Assembly (NCBI GenBank): GCA_051880375.1
Contig: JBJENV010000003.1
Coordinates: 1 to 64,000, forward strand
From: SIG299 sp051880375
GTDB taxonomy: Bacteria; Bacillota; Clostridia; Lachnospirales; Lachnospiraceae
DNA length: 64,000 nucleotides
Reading direction: 5' to 3'
The translations under genes and the position numbers were made by a program. The notes beneath the pieces are model-generated. The model was not told the DNA's origin and ran no database searches. It worked only from the letters and a program-made list of their open reading frames with translations. Every line of letters starts with the position of its first letter. Positions within the stretch are counted from its first letter, which is position 1. Positions 8,314 through 17,382 of this stretch are shown piece by piece.

Positions 8314-9603
8314 TTACTGATACAGGGTGTTTAAAACTTCAAAGTAATTCTCAAAGGTCTTTGCACAGCATTCGGCATTTTTAATGACGATTCCATCTAT
8401 ACGCAGTCCAACTAATGAAAATGCCATTGCCATACGGTGGTCCTGATAGGTTTCGATTTCGGCGGCATTTGGAAAGTGAGGCGTGATCCGGATGCCGTCC
8501 GGAAGTTCTTCACACGGAACACCAAGTCTGGTAAGTTCGTTCAAAATGGCATGCAGACGGTCGCATTCCTGATAACGGATGTGCCCGATGCCCGTAATCG
8601 TTGTAATACTGTCGGCAAACGGTGCAATCGCCGCGAGCGTCATCGTCTGGTCGGAAAAAGAGCTGAGGTCTGCGGTAATGCCGGAGAAGTGAAGGCTCCT
8701 GTTTCCGGTGATGCATATTCCGTCCGGTGTGGAAGAGAGCTTACAGCCCATCTGTTCCAAAAGCTTTAAAAAGCGGATGTCACCCTGCAGGGAGTACTCC
8801 GGAATGTGCTTGACGGTCATGGAAATACCACATAGCGGAGCCATTGCATAAAAGTAGCAGGCAGCGGACATATCCGGCTCAATCCGGTATTCTCTTGCCT
8901 TGTAATGCTGCCCGGCGGGAATGACAAAGGTTGTTTTATCCGGGCGTTTTACCTGAACGCCAAACTGTTCCATCATAGCAACGGTCATATCAATATATGC
9001 CATACCGTGCGTGCCGCTTACCTTTACGGTAAAGTCCGTCTGAAGAAGACATGCGGAAATAAGCAATGCACTTAAAAACTGGCTGCTCTTTTCGATATCC
9101 ACAGTAACCTCCGTGGCAGTAAGAGGAGCAGGATTTTGAATGGTGACGGGAAGGAAGCCTTCTTCTTCCTCAAAATGAATATTGCTTTGCAGCTCCGAAA
9201 GAGAAGCAAACAGCTCACGCATCGGTCGTTTTTTCATCTGTTCGGAGGCCTGAATGTGGTAACAGCCCTCGGAAATACCGAGAAAAGCCGATAAAAATCT
9301 GGCAGCAGTACCGGCGCTTCCGACATCAATGGAAGCATGCCTGTTCGGAATACGTCCGCCCTCGCCATAGACAACAACGGTTTTTTCCGGTTCGTTTACT
9401 TCCACGCGGAAACCGAGAGAAGTAAGGCAGGAAAGAAAGTGTCTCGAATCATCGGAGAACAAAACACCCGAAAGCGTACTTTTTCCGTCTGCCAAAGCCG
9501 CCAGAAGCAATGCACGGTTTGTGATGCTTTTGGAACCGGGAACTTCTATACAGAAGTCGCCAGACTGTCGAAGCCTGAAAGGTCTGATTGCAATATCCGT
9601 CAT
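8314..9603 (-). CDS. aroA: 3-phosphoshikimate 1-carboxyvinyltransferase (EPSP synthase)
   Basis: Shikimate pathway enzyme joining PEP to shikimate 3-phosphate. N-terminal PGSKSITNRALLLAALA is the classic signature. GSAGTAARFLSAF corresponds to the PEP-binding loop and ETYQDHRMAMAFSL to the C-terminal signature. Length 429 is normal. The PEP-loop motif differs slightly from the GNAGTAMRPL of class I enzymes. It lies 24 bases downstream of the cyclophilin gene on the same strand with its own AAGGAG site, so they are likely co-transcribed. No other aro gene is in the window. Confidence 0.95.
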   Translation of the reverse strand: MTDIAIRPFRLRQSGDFCIEVPGSKSITNRALLLAALADGKSTLSGVLFSDDSRHFLSCLTSLGFRVEVNEPEKTVVVYGEGGRIPNRHASIDVGSAGTAARFLSAFLGISEGCYHIQASEQMKKRPMRELFASLSELQSNIHFEEEEGFLPVTIQNPAPLTATEVTVDIEKSSQFLSALLISACLLQTDFTVKVSGTHGMAYIDMTVAMMEQFGVQVKRPDKTTFVIPAGQHYKAREYRIEPDMSAACYFYAMAPLCGISMTVKHIPEYSLQGDIRFLKLLEQMGCKLSSTPDGICITGNRSLHFSGITADLSSFSDQTMTLAAIAPFADSITTITGIGHIRYQECDRLHAILNELTRLGVPCEELPDGIRITPHFPNAAEIETYQDHRMAMAFSLVGLRIDGIVIKNAECCAKTFENYFEVLNTLYQ

Positions 9604-9627
9604 ATATGGAAGGCTCCTTTCACTAAA

Positions 9628-10641
9628 TTATTCGAGAATCGGAACAAGATGAGCACCGCCGTTGATTCCGTCGTAGCTGACTAAGTATCTTCCAATGGCA
9701 CCGTTATGCTCTTCTGCGACAAGTATCGAATTCGGAAGGCCCTCCGGAACGAGAAAGCGAAGGGTAATAAATTTACCTTTTCCGAGATGAGAGTAAGAGG
9801 CAAGCAGATTTTCCTCCTTTTCTATGAGACCCTCTGAAAGGACAACACTGTATAAGGAAAGAGAAAGCAGGTCGGTATCCGAAAAGAGTAAAAAAAGCTC
9901 CCCGTTTTCATCCAGATTCCAGTCATCTACAGTTTCAAAAGCTTCGGCCGAATCTATCAAAAATATCGAGACAGCAGCGGACGGGTCCGGTTTTGCATTT
10001 TCTGCTTCTACAGCTGCATCGGCTTCTTCCTTGGTGATAACACGAGCGGAGCTGATGACCGGCTGGTTTTCTTTGGAAACTGTTCCGTTATCGTCCTCTA
10101 CCGGAGCATTGGCACAGATAAGGTCTACAATATCCATACCGGCAATCACTTTACCGAAGCCGGCATAGGCACCGTCCAGACCGGTCGCATCCATGTGAAC
10201 GATAAAGAACTGGGAGGAGGCACTGTCATAGTCGTTGGCACGTGCCATGGAAATCGTGCCGCGTACATGACTGATTGGATTTTCAATTCCGTTTGCGGCA
10301 AATTCTCCGAGGATGGAGTTTTCGGCTCCGCCGGTTCCATTGCCGTTCGGATCACCGCCCTGCATCATAAAGCCGTCTATAATGCGGTGAAAGGTGAGTC
10401 CGTTATAAAAACCGGAATCTACAAGCGATACAAAGTTGGTTACGGTGACAGGAGCTGCGTCGGCATCTAATTCCAGCGTAATGTTTCCGTAATCCTTTAT
10501 TTCGAGTTCCACATAGTGATAACCGGACAGATAATCAGCCGGGTCAATGACGTTTTCATTCTCCTTCTTCTTACAACCGGTAAACATAAGAGCGATCATA
10601 AGCAGGGAGAGAAAAGTAATCAAATAGCGTTTTTTTAACAT
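9628..10641 (-). CDS. Cyclophilin-type peptidyl-prolyl isomerase lipoprotein with C-terminal extension
   Basis: Secreted lipoprotein predicted to catalyse prolyl cis-trans isomerisation outside the membrane. Signal peptide with lipobox LMFTGC (Cys22), then a cyclophilin domain at about 42-205 with FHRIIDGFMMQGGDPNGNGTGG, SMARANDYDSASSQFFI and DGAYAGFGKV. The Arg, Phe and Gln/Met active-site residues of cyclophilins are visible. Residues 205-337 are an extra domain with no similarity I recognise. ATG follows AAGGAG. It is first in an operon with aroA and is a likely Lgt substrate. Confidence 0.9.
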   Translation of the reverse strand: MLKKRYLITFLSLLMIALMFTGCKKKENENVIDPADYLSGYHYVELEIKDYGNITLELDADAAPVTVTNFVSLVDSGFYNGLTFHRIIDGFMMQGGDPNGNGTGGAENSILGEFAANGIENPISHVRGTISMARANDYDSASSQFFIVHMDATGLDGAYAGFGKVIAGMDIVDLICANAPVEDDNGTVSKENQPVISSARVITKEEADAAVEAENAKPDPSAAVSIFLIDSAEAFETVDDWNLDENGELFLLFSDTDLLSLSLYSVVLSEGLIEKEENLLASYSHLGKGKFITLRFLVPEGLPNSILVAEEHNGAIGRYLVSYDGINGGAHLVPILE

Positions 10642-10745
10642 AGTTGTCTCCTTTTCTTTCTAAAATAAAGTTGTCCTGCTCATTTTGGTATATCTTTAGG
10701 GCAGAACTGTGTCAAATAAAAAGAAAACTGAAAGAGAAATCTCTA

Positions 10746-10774
10746 TTGAATAAATGAAACAGACATGGTATGTT
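10746..10774 (+). promoter_or_regulatory. Probable promoter of the thrE-like operon
   Basis: TTGAAT at 10746-10751 and TATGTT at 10769-10774 are separated by 17 bases, 38 bases before the start codon. Confidence 0.5.
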
Positions 10775-10811
10775 AAAGGAAATGAGTTTTTTGTGAAAGG
10801 AATCGTGCGCC

Positions 10812-11573
10812 ATGAAGGTAGAGGATGTTTTGAATGTGGCACTTGATATCGGAGAGCATATGTTAGAATGCGGTGCGGCGGTGAATCGTGTGGAGGATAC
10901 CATTGCACGTATCTGCAGGAGCTATGGCGTACAGAATGTCGAAGTGTTTTCCATTAATTCGCTGAGCCTTGTCAGTGCGGTGGACGAAGAGGGACATGCG
11001 GTAACAAGAACGAAAAGAACCTATTCTTTGTCGACCAATCTGCATCAGCTGGAGCTTCTCAATGCTCTTTCCCGTTACGTGTGTGATAAGAAGCCTTCGA
11101 TGGAGGAAATCGAGGCAAAAAAGCAGGAGCTTCTTTCCGAGGATAAAAACATCGGATGGCTGTACTGCCTCGGTTATTTCATTGCAACCGGCAGCTTTGC
11201 GATTTATTTCGGCGGCAGCTTATCGGATGGTCTGGCAGCAGCCTTGATTTCTTTGTTTGTCTTTGCGGCAAACCGCTACGTAAAAAAGAAGGACACGAAT
11301 CAGCTTGTATATACGGTAGTCATGACAACGCTTGCCGGGGCACTTGCAATTCTGCTTGTGCGGTTTGGCATCGGGGAGCATGTGGATAAGGTGATGATAG
11401 GAGATATCATGCTGTTCATTCCGGGACTTGTAATGGTAAATTCCATCCGTGACATGCTCTATGGTGATATTATGACCGGACTGTTCCGGTTGATAGAAGC
11501 GGTTCTGGTTGCGCTTGCGATTGCCTGCGGTATGGCAATTTCCTTACTGGTGTTAGGAGGACTGCTTCCATGA
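10812..11573 (+). CDS. Threonine/serine exporter family, N-terminal subunit (YjjP/ThrE-N type)
   Basis: 253 residues. A soluble N-terminal part of about 115 residues holds the family motif (ECGAAVNRVEDTIARICRSYG), followed by about five membrane segments. This matches the N-terminal half of ThrE exporters, which in many Firmicutes and in YjjP/YjjB of Enterobacteria is encoded separately. The neighbouring gene encodes the C-terminal half, and the start of that gene overlaps this stop (ATGA). Substrate could be threonine/serine, or succinate as proposed for YjjPB; sequence does not decide. Confidence 0.88.
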   Translation: MKVEDVLNVALDIGEHMLECGAAVNRVEDTIARICRSYGVQNVEVFSINSLSLVSAVDEEGHAVTRTKRTYSLSTNLHQLELLNALSRYVCDKKPSMEEIEAKKQELLSEDKNIGWLYCLGYFIATGSFAIYFGGSLSDGLAAALISLFVFAANRYVKKKDTNQLVYTVVMTTLAGALAILLVRFGIGEHVDKVMIGDIMLFIPGLVMVNSIRDMLYGDIMTGLFRLIEAVLVALAIACGMAISLLVLGGLLP

Positions 11574-12052
11574 ATGAGTATTTGGTTTCCCTGCTTACGG
11601 CGTTTGTCGGAACGATTGGTTTTTCTATTTTCTTTAATATAAAAAAAGAACGTCTGCTGTATGTAGCCATATCCGGAACGGTAATCTGTGCAATTTATCT
11701 GTGTTGCCTTAAGTGGCTTCATGGCAATTTGTTTTTAAGCAACCTGATTCCGTCGATTCTGGCAACCATTTATGCGGAGCTTTCCGCAAGATTAAAAAAA
11801 GCACCGGCTATTGTATTTCTGCTGCCGGCGATTATCGTTTTAATTCCGGGCGGAAGCTTTTATTATACGATGAGTCATCTGGTCAACGGTAATGAAGAGC
11901 AGTTCAGAGAGGTAGGAATGCAGACGATGCAGTCAGCGCTGGGAATTGCCGTCGGTATTCTTGTGGCAACCGCGTTCTTTTATCAGGTGACAAAGCTGGT
12001 ACGGTTTATCATGACGAAGCTTGAAATGCAACATGAGAAAAACTTAAAATAG
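11570..12052 (+). CDS. Threonine/serine exporter family, C-terminal subunit (YjjB/ThrE-C type)
   Basis: 160 residues with four to five hydrophobic segments. The central PAIIVLIPGGSFYYTM is the conserved loop of the ThrE C-terminal domain. It partners the preceding protein, with a four-base overlap and presumed translational coupling. No terminator separates it from the following GH27 gene. Confidence 0.88.
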   Translation: MNEYLVSLLTAFVGTIGFSIFFNIKKERLLYVAISGTVICAIYLCCLKWLHGNLFLSNLIPSILATIYAELSARLKKAPAIVFLLPAIIVLIPGGSFYYTMSHLVNGNEEQFREVGMQTMQSALGIAVGILVATAFFYQVTKLVRFIMTKLEMQHEKNLK

Positions 12053-12110
12053 AGACAGGAATGTTGCATCCGAAAAATAAAAACAGAAATTTGAAAGGGG
12101 TACAGGTAAC

Positions 12111-13376
12111 ATGAAGGAATTAAGAGCACCGATGGGGTGGAACAGCTGGGACTGCTACGGCGCGGCTGTGGATGAGGAAACCGTAAGAAAGAATGCGGAG
12201 TTTATGGCAAAGCATTTAAAGCAGTACGGCTGGGAGTATGTCGTTGTTGACATTCAGTGGTATGAGCCGACGGCGGCGACGCACGAATATCATCCGTTTA
12301 CCGAGCTTTGTATGGACGAATATTCCCGTCTGATTCCGGCAGAGAACCGTTTTCCGTCTTCGGCAGGCGGTAAGGGCTTTGCACCGCTGGCGGAGTATGT
12401 ACATTCGCTCGGACTGAAGTTCGGAATTCATATTATGAGAGGAATTCCGCGACAGGCAGTACATAACAACACAAAAATCAAAGGCACGGATAAGACCGCA
12501 AGACAGATTGCAAAGACTGCGAGCATCTGCGGCTGGAATACCGATATGTACGGTGTGGACGCCTCCAAAGAGGGCGCAAGAGAGTACTATGAGAGTCTGT
12601 TTGAACTGTATGCTTCGTGGGGCGTGGATTTTATCAAGTGTGATGACATTGCGAGAGAGCTTCCGCACGAGGAGGCAGAGCTTGTAGTGCTTTCGGAAGC
12701 ACTGCATGGCTGCGGCAGAGAAATGATTTTAAGCCTTTCTCCGGGACCGGCGCTCCTTGAAAAAGCAGAGCTTTATAAGCAGGTATCGAATATGTGGCGG
12801 ATTACCGATGACTTTTGGGATAAGTGGGAGCTGTTGTATGACATGTTTTCCCGTGCCGAAAAGTGGTGTACGCATACCGGCGCAGGGCATTGGCCGGATG
12901 CCGATATGCTTCCGCTCGGACCGATTCGTCAGGATTACGACAAGGCAAACCGGACGAACTTTACAAAGGACGAGCAGATTACGATGATGACGCTCTGGAG
13001 CATCTTCCGCTCCCCACTCATTATCGGCGGCGAGATGACCGGTTTTGATGAGTTTACAATGAGCCTGCTGACAAACGAACGAATTCTTACGATGCACAAA
13101 AATGCCCGCCATTCCCATCAGGTATGGAGAAGGGAGACAGATGATACCGAGTACATCCTCTGGACTGCGGCAGACACCGAGGGCGGTCATTATGCGGCAC
13201 TGTTTCATGCAGGAGAAGAAGCGGGAAGCGTCACGCTTTCGCTGGCGGATTTAGAGCTGTATGGCAGATACGAATGCACCGAGCTCTGGAGCGGAGAAAA
13301 GAACACCGTAGAGGGAAGCTTTACAGTACAGTTAAATGCTCACGGAGCGAAGGCATGGAGGCTTGTAAGAGTTTAA
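12111..13376 (+). CDS. Glycoside hydrolase family 27 enzyme (alpha-galactosidase-like), cytoplasmic
   Basis: 421 residues with the GH27 start MGWNSWDCYG, VDIQWYE in the substrate pocket, the nucleophile region DFIKCDD (Asp178) and the acid/base region WRITDDFWD (Asp233 or 234). A C-terminal beta-sandwich begins near residue 330. No signal peptide is present, so it acts inside the cell on imported galactosides. GH27 also contains N-acetylgalactosaminidases and isomaltodextranases; the N-terminal insertion (about 52-90) differs from classic alpha-galactosidases, so substrate is uncertain. An AAGGGG-type ribosome site precedes ATG 12111, 58 bases after the exporter pair. Confidence 0.88.
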   Translation: MKELRAPMGWNSWDCYGAAVDEETVRKNAEFMAKHLKQYGWEYVVVDIQWYEPTAATHEYHPFTELCMDEYSRLIPAENRFPSSAGGKGFAPLAEYVHSLGLKFGIHIMRGIPRQAVHNNTKIKGTDKTARQIAKTASICGWNTDMYGVDASKEGAREYYESLFELYASWGVDFIKCDDIARELPHEEAELVVLSEALHGCGREMILSLSPGPALLEKAELYKQVSNMWRITDDFWDKWELLYDMFSRAEKWCTHTGAGHWPDADMLPLGPIRQDYDKANRTNFTKDEQITMMTLWSIFRSPLIIGGEMTGFDEFTMSLLTNERILTMHKNARHSHQVWRRETDDTEYILWTAADTEGGHYAALFHAGEEAGSVTLSLADLELYGRYECTELWSGEKNTVEGSFTVQLNAHGAKAWRLVRV

Positions 13377-13385
13377 AGTACAAAA

Positions 13386-13432
13386 AAAGAACTTCTGTCG
13401 ATTTTGGCAATGGACAGAAGTTCTTTTCATAT
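13386..13432. terminator. Bidirectional terminator between GH27 gene and ABC operon
   Basis: AAGAACTTCTGTC and GACAGAAGTTCTT form a perfect stem. A-run on one side and T-run on the other let it serve both converging transcripts. Confidence 0.9.
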
Positions 13433-13436
13433 ACTT

Positions 13437-15215
13437 TTACGCAATATTCGCAAACTGCGCCATGTACAAATCGTAATAGGCGCCCTTTTTCTCTAACAGT
13501 TCCTTGGCGCTTCCGGACTCGACAATGCCGCCCTGGTCAATGACAAAGATGCGGTCTGCCTTTTGAATCGTGGAAAGGCGGTGGGCAATGACAAAGGAGG
13601 TTCTGCCCTTTAGGAGCGCCTCAATGCCCTGCTGCACTAAAAGCTCGGTGTGAGTGTCGATGCTTGAGGTTGCTTCGTCTAAAATCAGGATTTTCGGCAT
13701 GGATACCATCGTTCTTGCAAACGCGAGCAGCTGCCGCTGTCCGATGGACAGGCCGGCACCACGTTCCGCAAGCTCGGTATCGTAGCCCTTCTCCAGTTTC
13801 ATAATGAAGTCATGAGCGTTCACTGCTTTGGCAGCAGCGATGATTTCCTCATCGGTGGCATCCAGCTTTCCGTAGCGGATATTGTCTTTAATTGTACCGG
13901 TGAACAGGAAGTTATCCTGCGTCATGACACCCATCTGGGCGCGCAGGCTTTCGATGGAAACATCCTGCAAATCGTGACCGTCTACGTAAATGTGTCCCTC
14001 CTGAATGTCATAGAAGCGGCTGATTAAGTTGACAATCGTTGTCTTTCCGGCTCCTGTCGGTCCGACTAGAGCAATGGTTTCTCCGGCGTTTACATGGAAG
14101 CTGACATCGGAAAGAACCTTGGTTGTCTCGTCATAGGCAAACGAAACATGGTCAAAATCAATGTCACCCTTAATTTCAGGAAGCTCGGTAACTCCTTCTT
14201 TGTCGGCAATGTCCGGTTTCGTATCCAGAATCTCAAAAATACGCTCTGCACCAGCGATATTTGTAATCAGCTGATTATAAAAGTTGCCGAGGTTCATAAT
14301 CGGATTCCAGAACATCGAAATGTAGGTGGAAAACGCAAGCAGCGTTCCGACCGGGGCAGCCTCTGCACCGACCAGTTTTACGCCCACATAATAAAGACAG
14401 ATGGTGCCGAGTCCCCAGCAGAAATCGATGACCGAGCCAAAGGCATCGGCAAGCAGTACGGCATTTTTAAACGATATGCGCTGCTCTTCGAGCAGGGTAT
14501 GGAACGTTTCCTTTGTTTCCGGTTCTGCCGTGAAGCTCTGGACGATACGCATACCGGAAACATCTTCGTGGATGAACGCATTGAGGTTAGAGGATTTCTT
14601 CCGGTGAATCTGCCAGAGCTTGTGGGTTTTTGTCTGGATAAACGTAATGCCGCCGACTAAAAGCGGGAAGCTTGCCATCGAAGCGAGTGCGAGCTTATAG
14701 TCTTTGACAAACATGATGACGACAACGGCAACTAACGTAACAAATTCCGGCAGGAGCGTCGTTACGACGTTGGAGAGGACATTCTTTAACGAATTGACGT
14801 CTCCGATTAAACGTGCAAGGATTTTGCCGGTAGGACGGCTGTCAAAAAACTGAAAGCTCAGTGTCTGGATGTGGACAAACAGCTCCTGTCGGATTTTTAC
14901 GAGGATGTCGTTGGACATTTTTGCCATCAGATACATTCTAAGTTTAATGAGCAGAATCAGGACGATGTTTAAAATCAATGCGACAATGCTTAGCTTTGTC
15001 AGGCTTTCCATGTCATGATTTGCAATGTGAACGTTGATGGCGCGCTCGATAATCAGCGGATTCACGAGCGTAATGGCGATACTGGCTGCCATAACAAGCA
15101 GTACCACACAAATCAGCCCCTTATAGCGGAGCAGGTATTTGAACAGACGAAGCAGTGTTGCGGTTTTACTCGCGGTAGCAATGGTTTCGTCCTGTTTTAC
15201 GGAATTGATAGCCAT
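13437..15215 (-). CDS. ABC exporter half-transporter, catalytic partner of a heterodimer
   Basis: 592-residue exporter: six membrane segments (about 30-330), then a nucleotide-binding domain with Walker A GPTGAGKTT, Q loop MTQDNFLF, a deviant signature LSIGQRQLLAFAR, Walker B with catalytic Glu (ILILDEATSS) and H loop (VIAHRLS). The start is set at 15215 (MAINSVKQ), because GAGGAA lies 5 bases before it. It is the second gene, 89 bases behind its partner. The deviant signature here and the Asp-for-Glu change in the partner are the paired defects of heterodimeric exporters such as LmrCD, BmrCD and TM287/288. Substrate is likely drugs or peptides/lipids, not determinable here. Confidence 0.93.
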   Translation of the reverse strand: MAINSVKQDETIATASKTATLLRLFKYLLRYKGLICVVLLVMAASIAITLVNPLIIERAINVHIANHDMESLTKLSIVALILNIVLILLIKLRMYLMAKMSNDILVKIRQELFVHIQTLSFQFFDSRPTGKILARLIGDVNSLKNVLSNVVTTLLPEFVTLVAVVVIMFVKDYKLALASMASFPLLVGGITFIQTKTHKLWQIHRKKSSNLNAFIHEDVSGMRIVQSFTAEPETKETFHTLLEEQRISFKNAVLLADAFGSVIDFCWGLGTICLYYVGVKLVGAEAAPVGTLLAFSTYISMFWNPIMNLGNFYNQLITNIAGAERIFEILDTKPDIADKEGVTELPEIKGDIDFDHVSFAYDETTKVLSDVSFHVNAGETIALVGPTGAGKTTIVNLISRFYDIQEGHIYVDGHDLQDVSIESLRAQMGVMTQDNFLFTGTIKDNIRYGKLDATDEEIIAAAKAVNAHDFIMKLEKGYDTELAERGAGLSIGQRQLLAFARTMVSMPKILILDEATSSIDTHTELLVQQGIEALLKGRTSFVIAHRLSTIQKADRIFVIDQGGIVESGSAKELLEKKGAYYDLYMAQFANIA

Positions 15216-15304
15216 AAGTTCCTCATTTCTGCGCTGCGGTAATATGATTCCGGGGGTTGCAGATGCAGCGCGGGATTTCACCCGGAAAATTTGTGTGTTC
15301 TTTT

Positions 15305-17053
15305 TTAGACGGAAGCAGCTGCGGCTGGCATGACTTTGTCGATAAATTCGCCGTATTGTGCCATGAAGGTGTCATAATACAGACCCTTCTTTGCCATCAG
15401 CTCCTCATGAGTGCCGTGTTCTGCCACGGTGCCGTCCGCAAGGAACAGAATTTCATCAGCATGGCGCACCGCGGAAATACGGTGGGCAATGATGATTTTT
15501 GTTACGGAGTTTAATTCATTTAACTCCTTTTGAATCGCAAGCTCGGTTTCCATATCAAGCGCCGAGGTCGAATCATCAAGAATCAGAATCGGAGCCTTCT
15601 TTGCAAGTGCCCGTGCGATGCTGATTCGCTGCTTCTGACCGCCGGATAAGCCGACGCCGCGTTCACCGATTAAGGTATCGGTACCGTCCTCTAAGCGGGA
15701 GACGAATTCCATTGCCTGCGCCTGCTTAAGGGAGCTGTTTACAAGTTCATCGCCAACCAGAGTACGTTTTCCGAATTTGACGTTTTCCGAAACCGTGTCG
15801 GAAAACAGAAAAACGTCCTGCATGACCGGAGCCATGCTACCGCGCAGCTGTGAAAGGGACAGGTCCTTGATGTTGACATGATCCAGAGTAATCGTTCCCT
15901 TGTCCGGGTCATAAAAGCGTCCGAGCAGATTTAAAATTGAGGTTTTACCCGAACCGGTAGCACCCATGATGCCGAGTGTTTTTCCTGCCGGAAGCGTAAA
16001 CGAAACATCCTTTAAAATGTCCTTTCCGCCAAGGGAGAAGGAAACGTGGTCGAAGGTGACTGCGCCGGAAACCTCCGGAAGCACAACAGGCTCTACGGGG
16101 CTTTCAATCATCGGCTTTTCGTTGTAAATCTTTTTAATCTTCTTATAGGAAGCAATGGCTGCCGCACATTCATTGCCTACCCAGCCGAGCGTTTCCATCG
16201 GCCATACGATGTAGTTACAGTAGGAAATGAAGGCGCCGAGTGTACCAAGTGTGATTTCTCCTTTAATTACCATACGTCCGCCAAGCAGAATCGTGATAAT
16301 CGGCAGAAGCTTTGTGACAAGCTGGAACACCGGCTGGTAACGGATTAAGACCTTGGACTGCTTCATATTCAGGTCGTAGTAGCGTTTATTGTGCGATAAA
16401 AACTTAGAAATTTCAAACTTTTCTCTCGCAAAGGCCTTGACGGTACGGACACCGGCAAGGTTCTCCTGTGCCACAGTATTGAGCTTTGCATTCTCCTCAC
16501 TGATGTCGGAATACACGTTATCCAGCTTCTTTTCCAGAAGGAAAGCAAGACCGGCAACAATCGGCATTGCGGCAATCGGAAGAACGGCAAGCTTCGGGCT
16601 TAAGGAAATCATACAGTACATGACAAGACCGGTATGTATGATAATTTCAATCATCAGCATTCCGACATAGCCAAGACCGTTCCAAAGAGAATCGACATCG
16701 TCCTTAATACGTGCCATCAGTTCTCCGGTGTTCGTTTTATCAAAATAATTGAGCGATAAGCTCTGGATGTGACGGAACAAATCCTGACGGATATGTACCG
16801 AGATTCGGGAGCTTGCAAGGTCAAAGGTAAGCTCCTTTAAGTACTGGAATACGGCTCTGCCGACACCGATGATTAAAATGAAAAGCAGAAGTCTTAGCAG
16901 CAGTTCTGTCTTTCCGTCACCGATGACATCGTCAATGATGCTTTTTGTGACCTGCGGCGAGAGCATATCGAGCGCTACGCTGCTGGTAAGGCAAAACAGA
17001 GCAAAAGCATAAAGATACCAGTACTTTAAAATGTAGCGACTGATTTTTTTCAT
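15305..17053 (-). CDS. ABC exporter half-transporter with degenerate Walker B
   Basis: 582 residues, starting MKKISRYILKYW at ATG 17053 behind GGAGGAG (17065-17071). Six membrane segments come first, then the nucleotide-binding domain: Walker A GATGSGKTS, canonical signature LSGGQKQRISIARA, and Walker B ILILDDSTS, where Asp replaces the catalytic Glu. The His of the H loop (IIAHRIS) is kept. Its Walker A/B would form the inactive site together with the LSIGQ of the partner, while its LSGGQ completes the active site. Expression appears to be governed by the unusual leader at 17086-17376. Confidence 0.93.
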   Translation of the reverse strand: MKKISRYILKYWYLYAFALFCLTSSVALDMLSPQVTKSIIDDVIGDGKTELLLRLLLFILIIGVGRAVFQYLKELTFDLASSRISVHIRQDLFRHIQSLSLNYFDKTNTGELMARIKDDVDSLWNGLGYVGMLMIEIIIHTGLVMYCMISLSPKLAVLPIAAMPIVAGLAFLLEKKLDNVYSDISEENAKLNTVAQENLAGVRTVKAFAREKFEISKFLSHNKRYYDLNMKQSKVLIRYQPVFQLVTKLLPIITILLGGRMVIKGEITLGTLGAFISYCNYIVWPMETLGWVGNECAAAIASYKKIKKIYNEKPMIESPVEPVVLPEVSGAVTFDHVSFSLGGKDILKDVSFTLPAGKTLGIMGATGSGKTSILNLLGRFYDPDKGTITLDHVNIKDLSLSQLRGSMAPVMQDVFLFSDTVSENVKFGKRTLVGDELVNSSLKQAQAMEFVSRLEDGTDTLIGERGVGLSGGQKQRISIARALAKKAPILILDDSTSALDMETELAIQKELNELNSVTKIIIAHRISAVRHADEILFLADGTVAEHGTHEELMAKKGLYYDTFMAQYGEFIDKVMPAAAASV

Positions 17054-17085
17054 AATTAATAATTCTCCTCCATAAGTTATGTGTC

Positions 17086-17291
17086 TGTTGGGATTCGGAT
17101 GGAGGTATGCAGTTTTGTACCTGGAAGTTACTATGCGGTAAAAGACCGCACAGGTGCCGAATGGCAAAAAATAAGCCGTGGTAAATTCCCTGCACAAAAG
17201 CCGGATACCACGGTACGGATTTCACACTTTGTTAAGTATAAAACCTGCTTCAGATTAACGTCTGAAAGAAACATCCGAGGTAATCCCAACA
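17086..17291 (-). promoter_or_regulatory. Structured 5' leader of the ABC exporter operon with long-range closing helix
   Basis: In the minus-strand RNA, the segment at 17291-17273 (TGTTGGGAT, TACC, TCGGAT) is complementary to 17100-17086 (ATCCGA, ATCCCAACA): 15 paired bases with a four-base bulge. The 3' strand of this helix ends 15 bases before the ribosome site of the exporter gene. Enclosed are four hairpins: TTCAGA/TCTGAA (17266-17249), the terminator (17214-17164), GCGGT/ACCGC (about 17149-17135) and AGGTA/TACCT (about 17122-17103). The 5' strand lies inside the 28-codon leader reading frame. The nested layout suggests a regulatory RNA or a translation-dependent attenuator. I do not recognise a named riboswitch class. 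Confidence 0.65.
17164..17214 (-). terminator. Leader terminator (attenuator) upstream of the ABC exporter
   Basis: On the minus strand, ACCGTGGTA pairs with TACCACGG(T) around a 22-base loop, and CTTATTTTTTG follows. It sits between promoter and gene, so read-through must be regulated or partial. An upstream leader segment TACCTCGG (17282-17275) can pair with the 5' arm CCGTGGTA at seven of eight positions, giving a possible antiterminator. Confidence 0.75.
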
Positions 17292-17341
17292 ATCATTTCA
17301 TTATTCAGCTGTGTTAACTTTGTTCTCATGAAATTAATCAT
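17255..17341 (-). CDS. Putative 28-residue leader peptide of the ABC exporter operon
   Basis: A 28-codon frame begins MINFMRTKL and ends SDVSFRR. The start ATG (17341-17339) follows a good ribosome site, GAGGG at 17352-17348, by six bases, and lies about 35 bases after the predicted transcription start. The TAA stop is in the loop of the TTCAGA/TCTGAA hairpin, and codons 17-23 (I-V-G-I-T-S-D) form the 5' strand of the long-range helix. This placement resembles ribosome-mediated attenuation such as BmrB upstream of bmrCD in Bacillus subtilis. The peptide itself has no recognised relative. Translation is inferred. Confidence 0.6.
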   Translation of the reverse strand: MINFMRTKLTQLNNEMIVGITSDVSFRR

Positions 17342-17382
17342 TGCTTTCCCTCACTTTCTTTTTTATTTTCATGACTGTTGCT

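Noticed and set aside
15281..17197. Longer N-termini for both ABC exporter subunits
   Set aside because: Upstream extensions lack ribosome sites and, for the first subunit, run through the leader terminator; starts at 15215 and 17053 have good sites.
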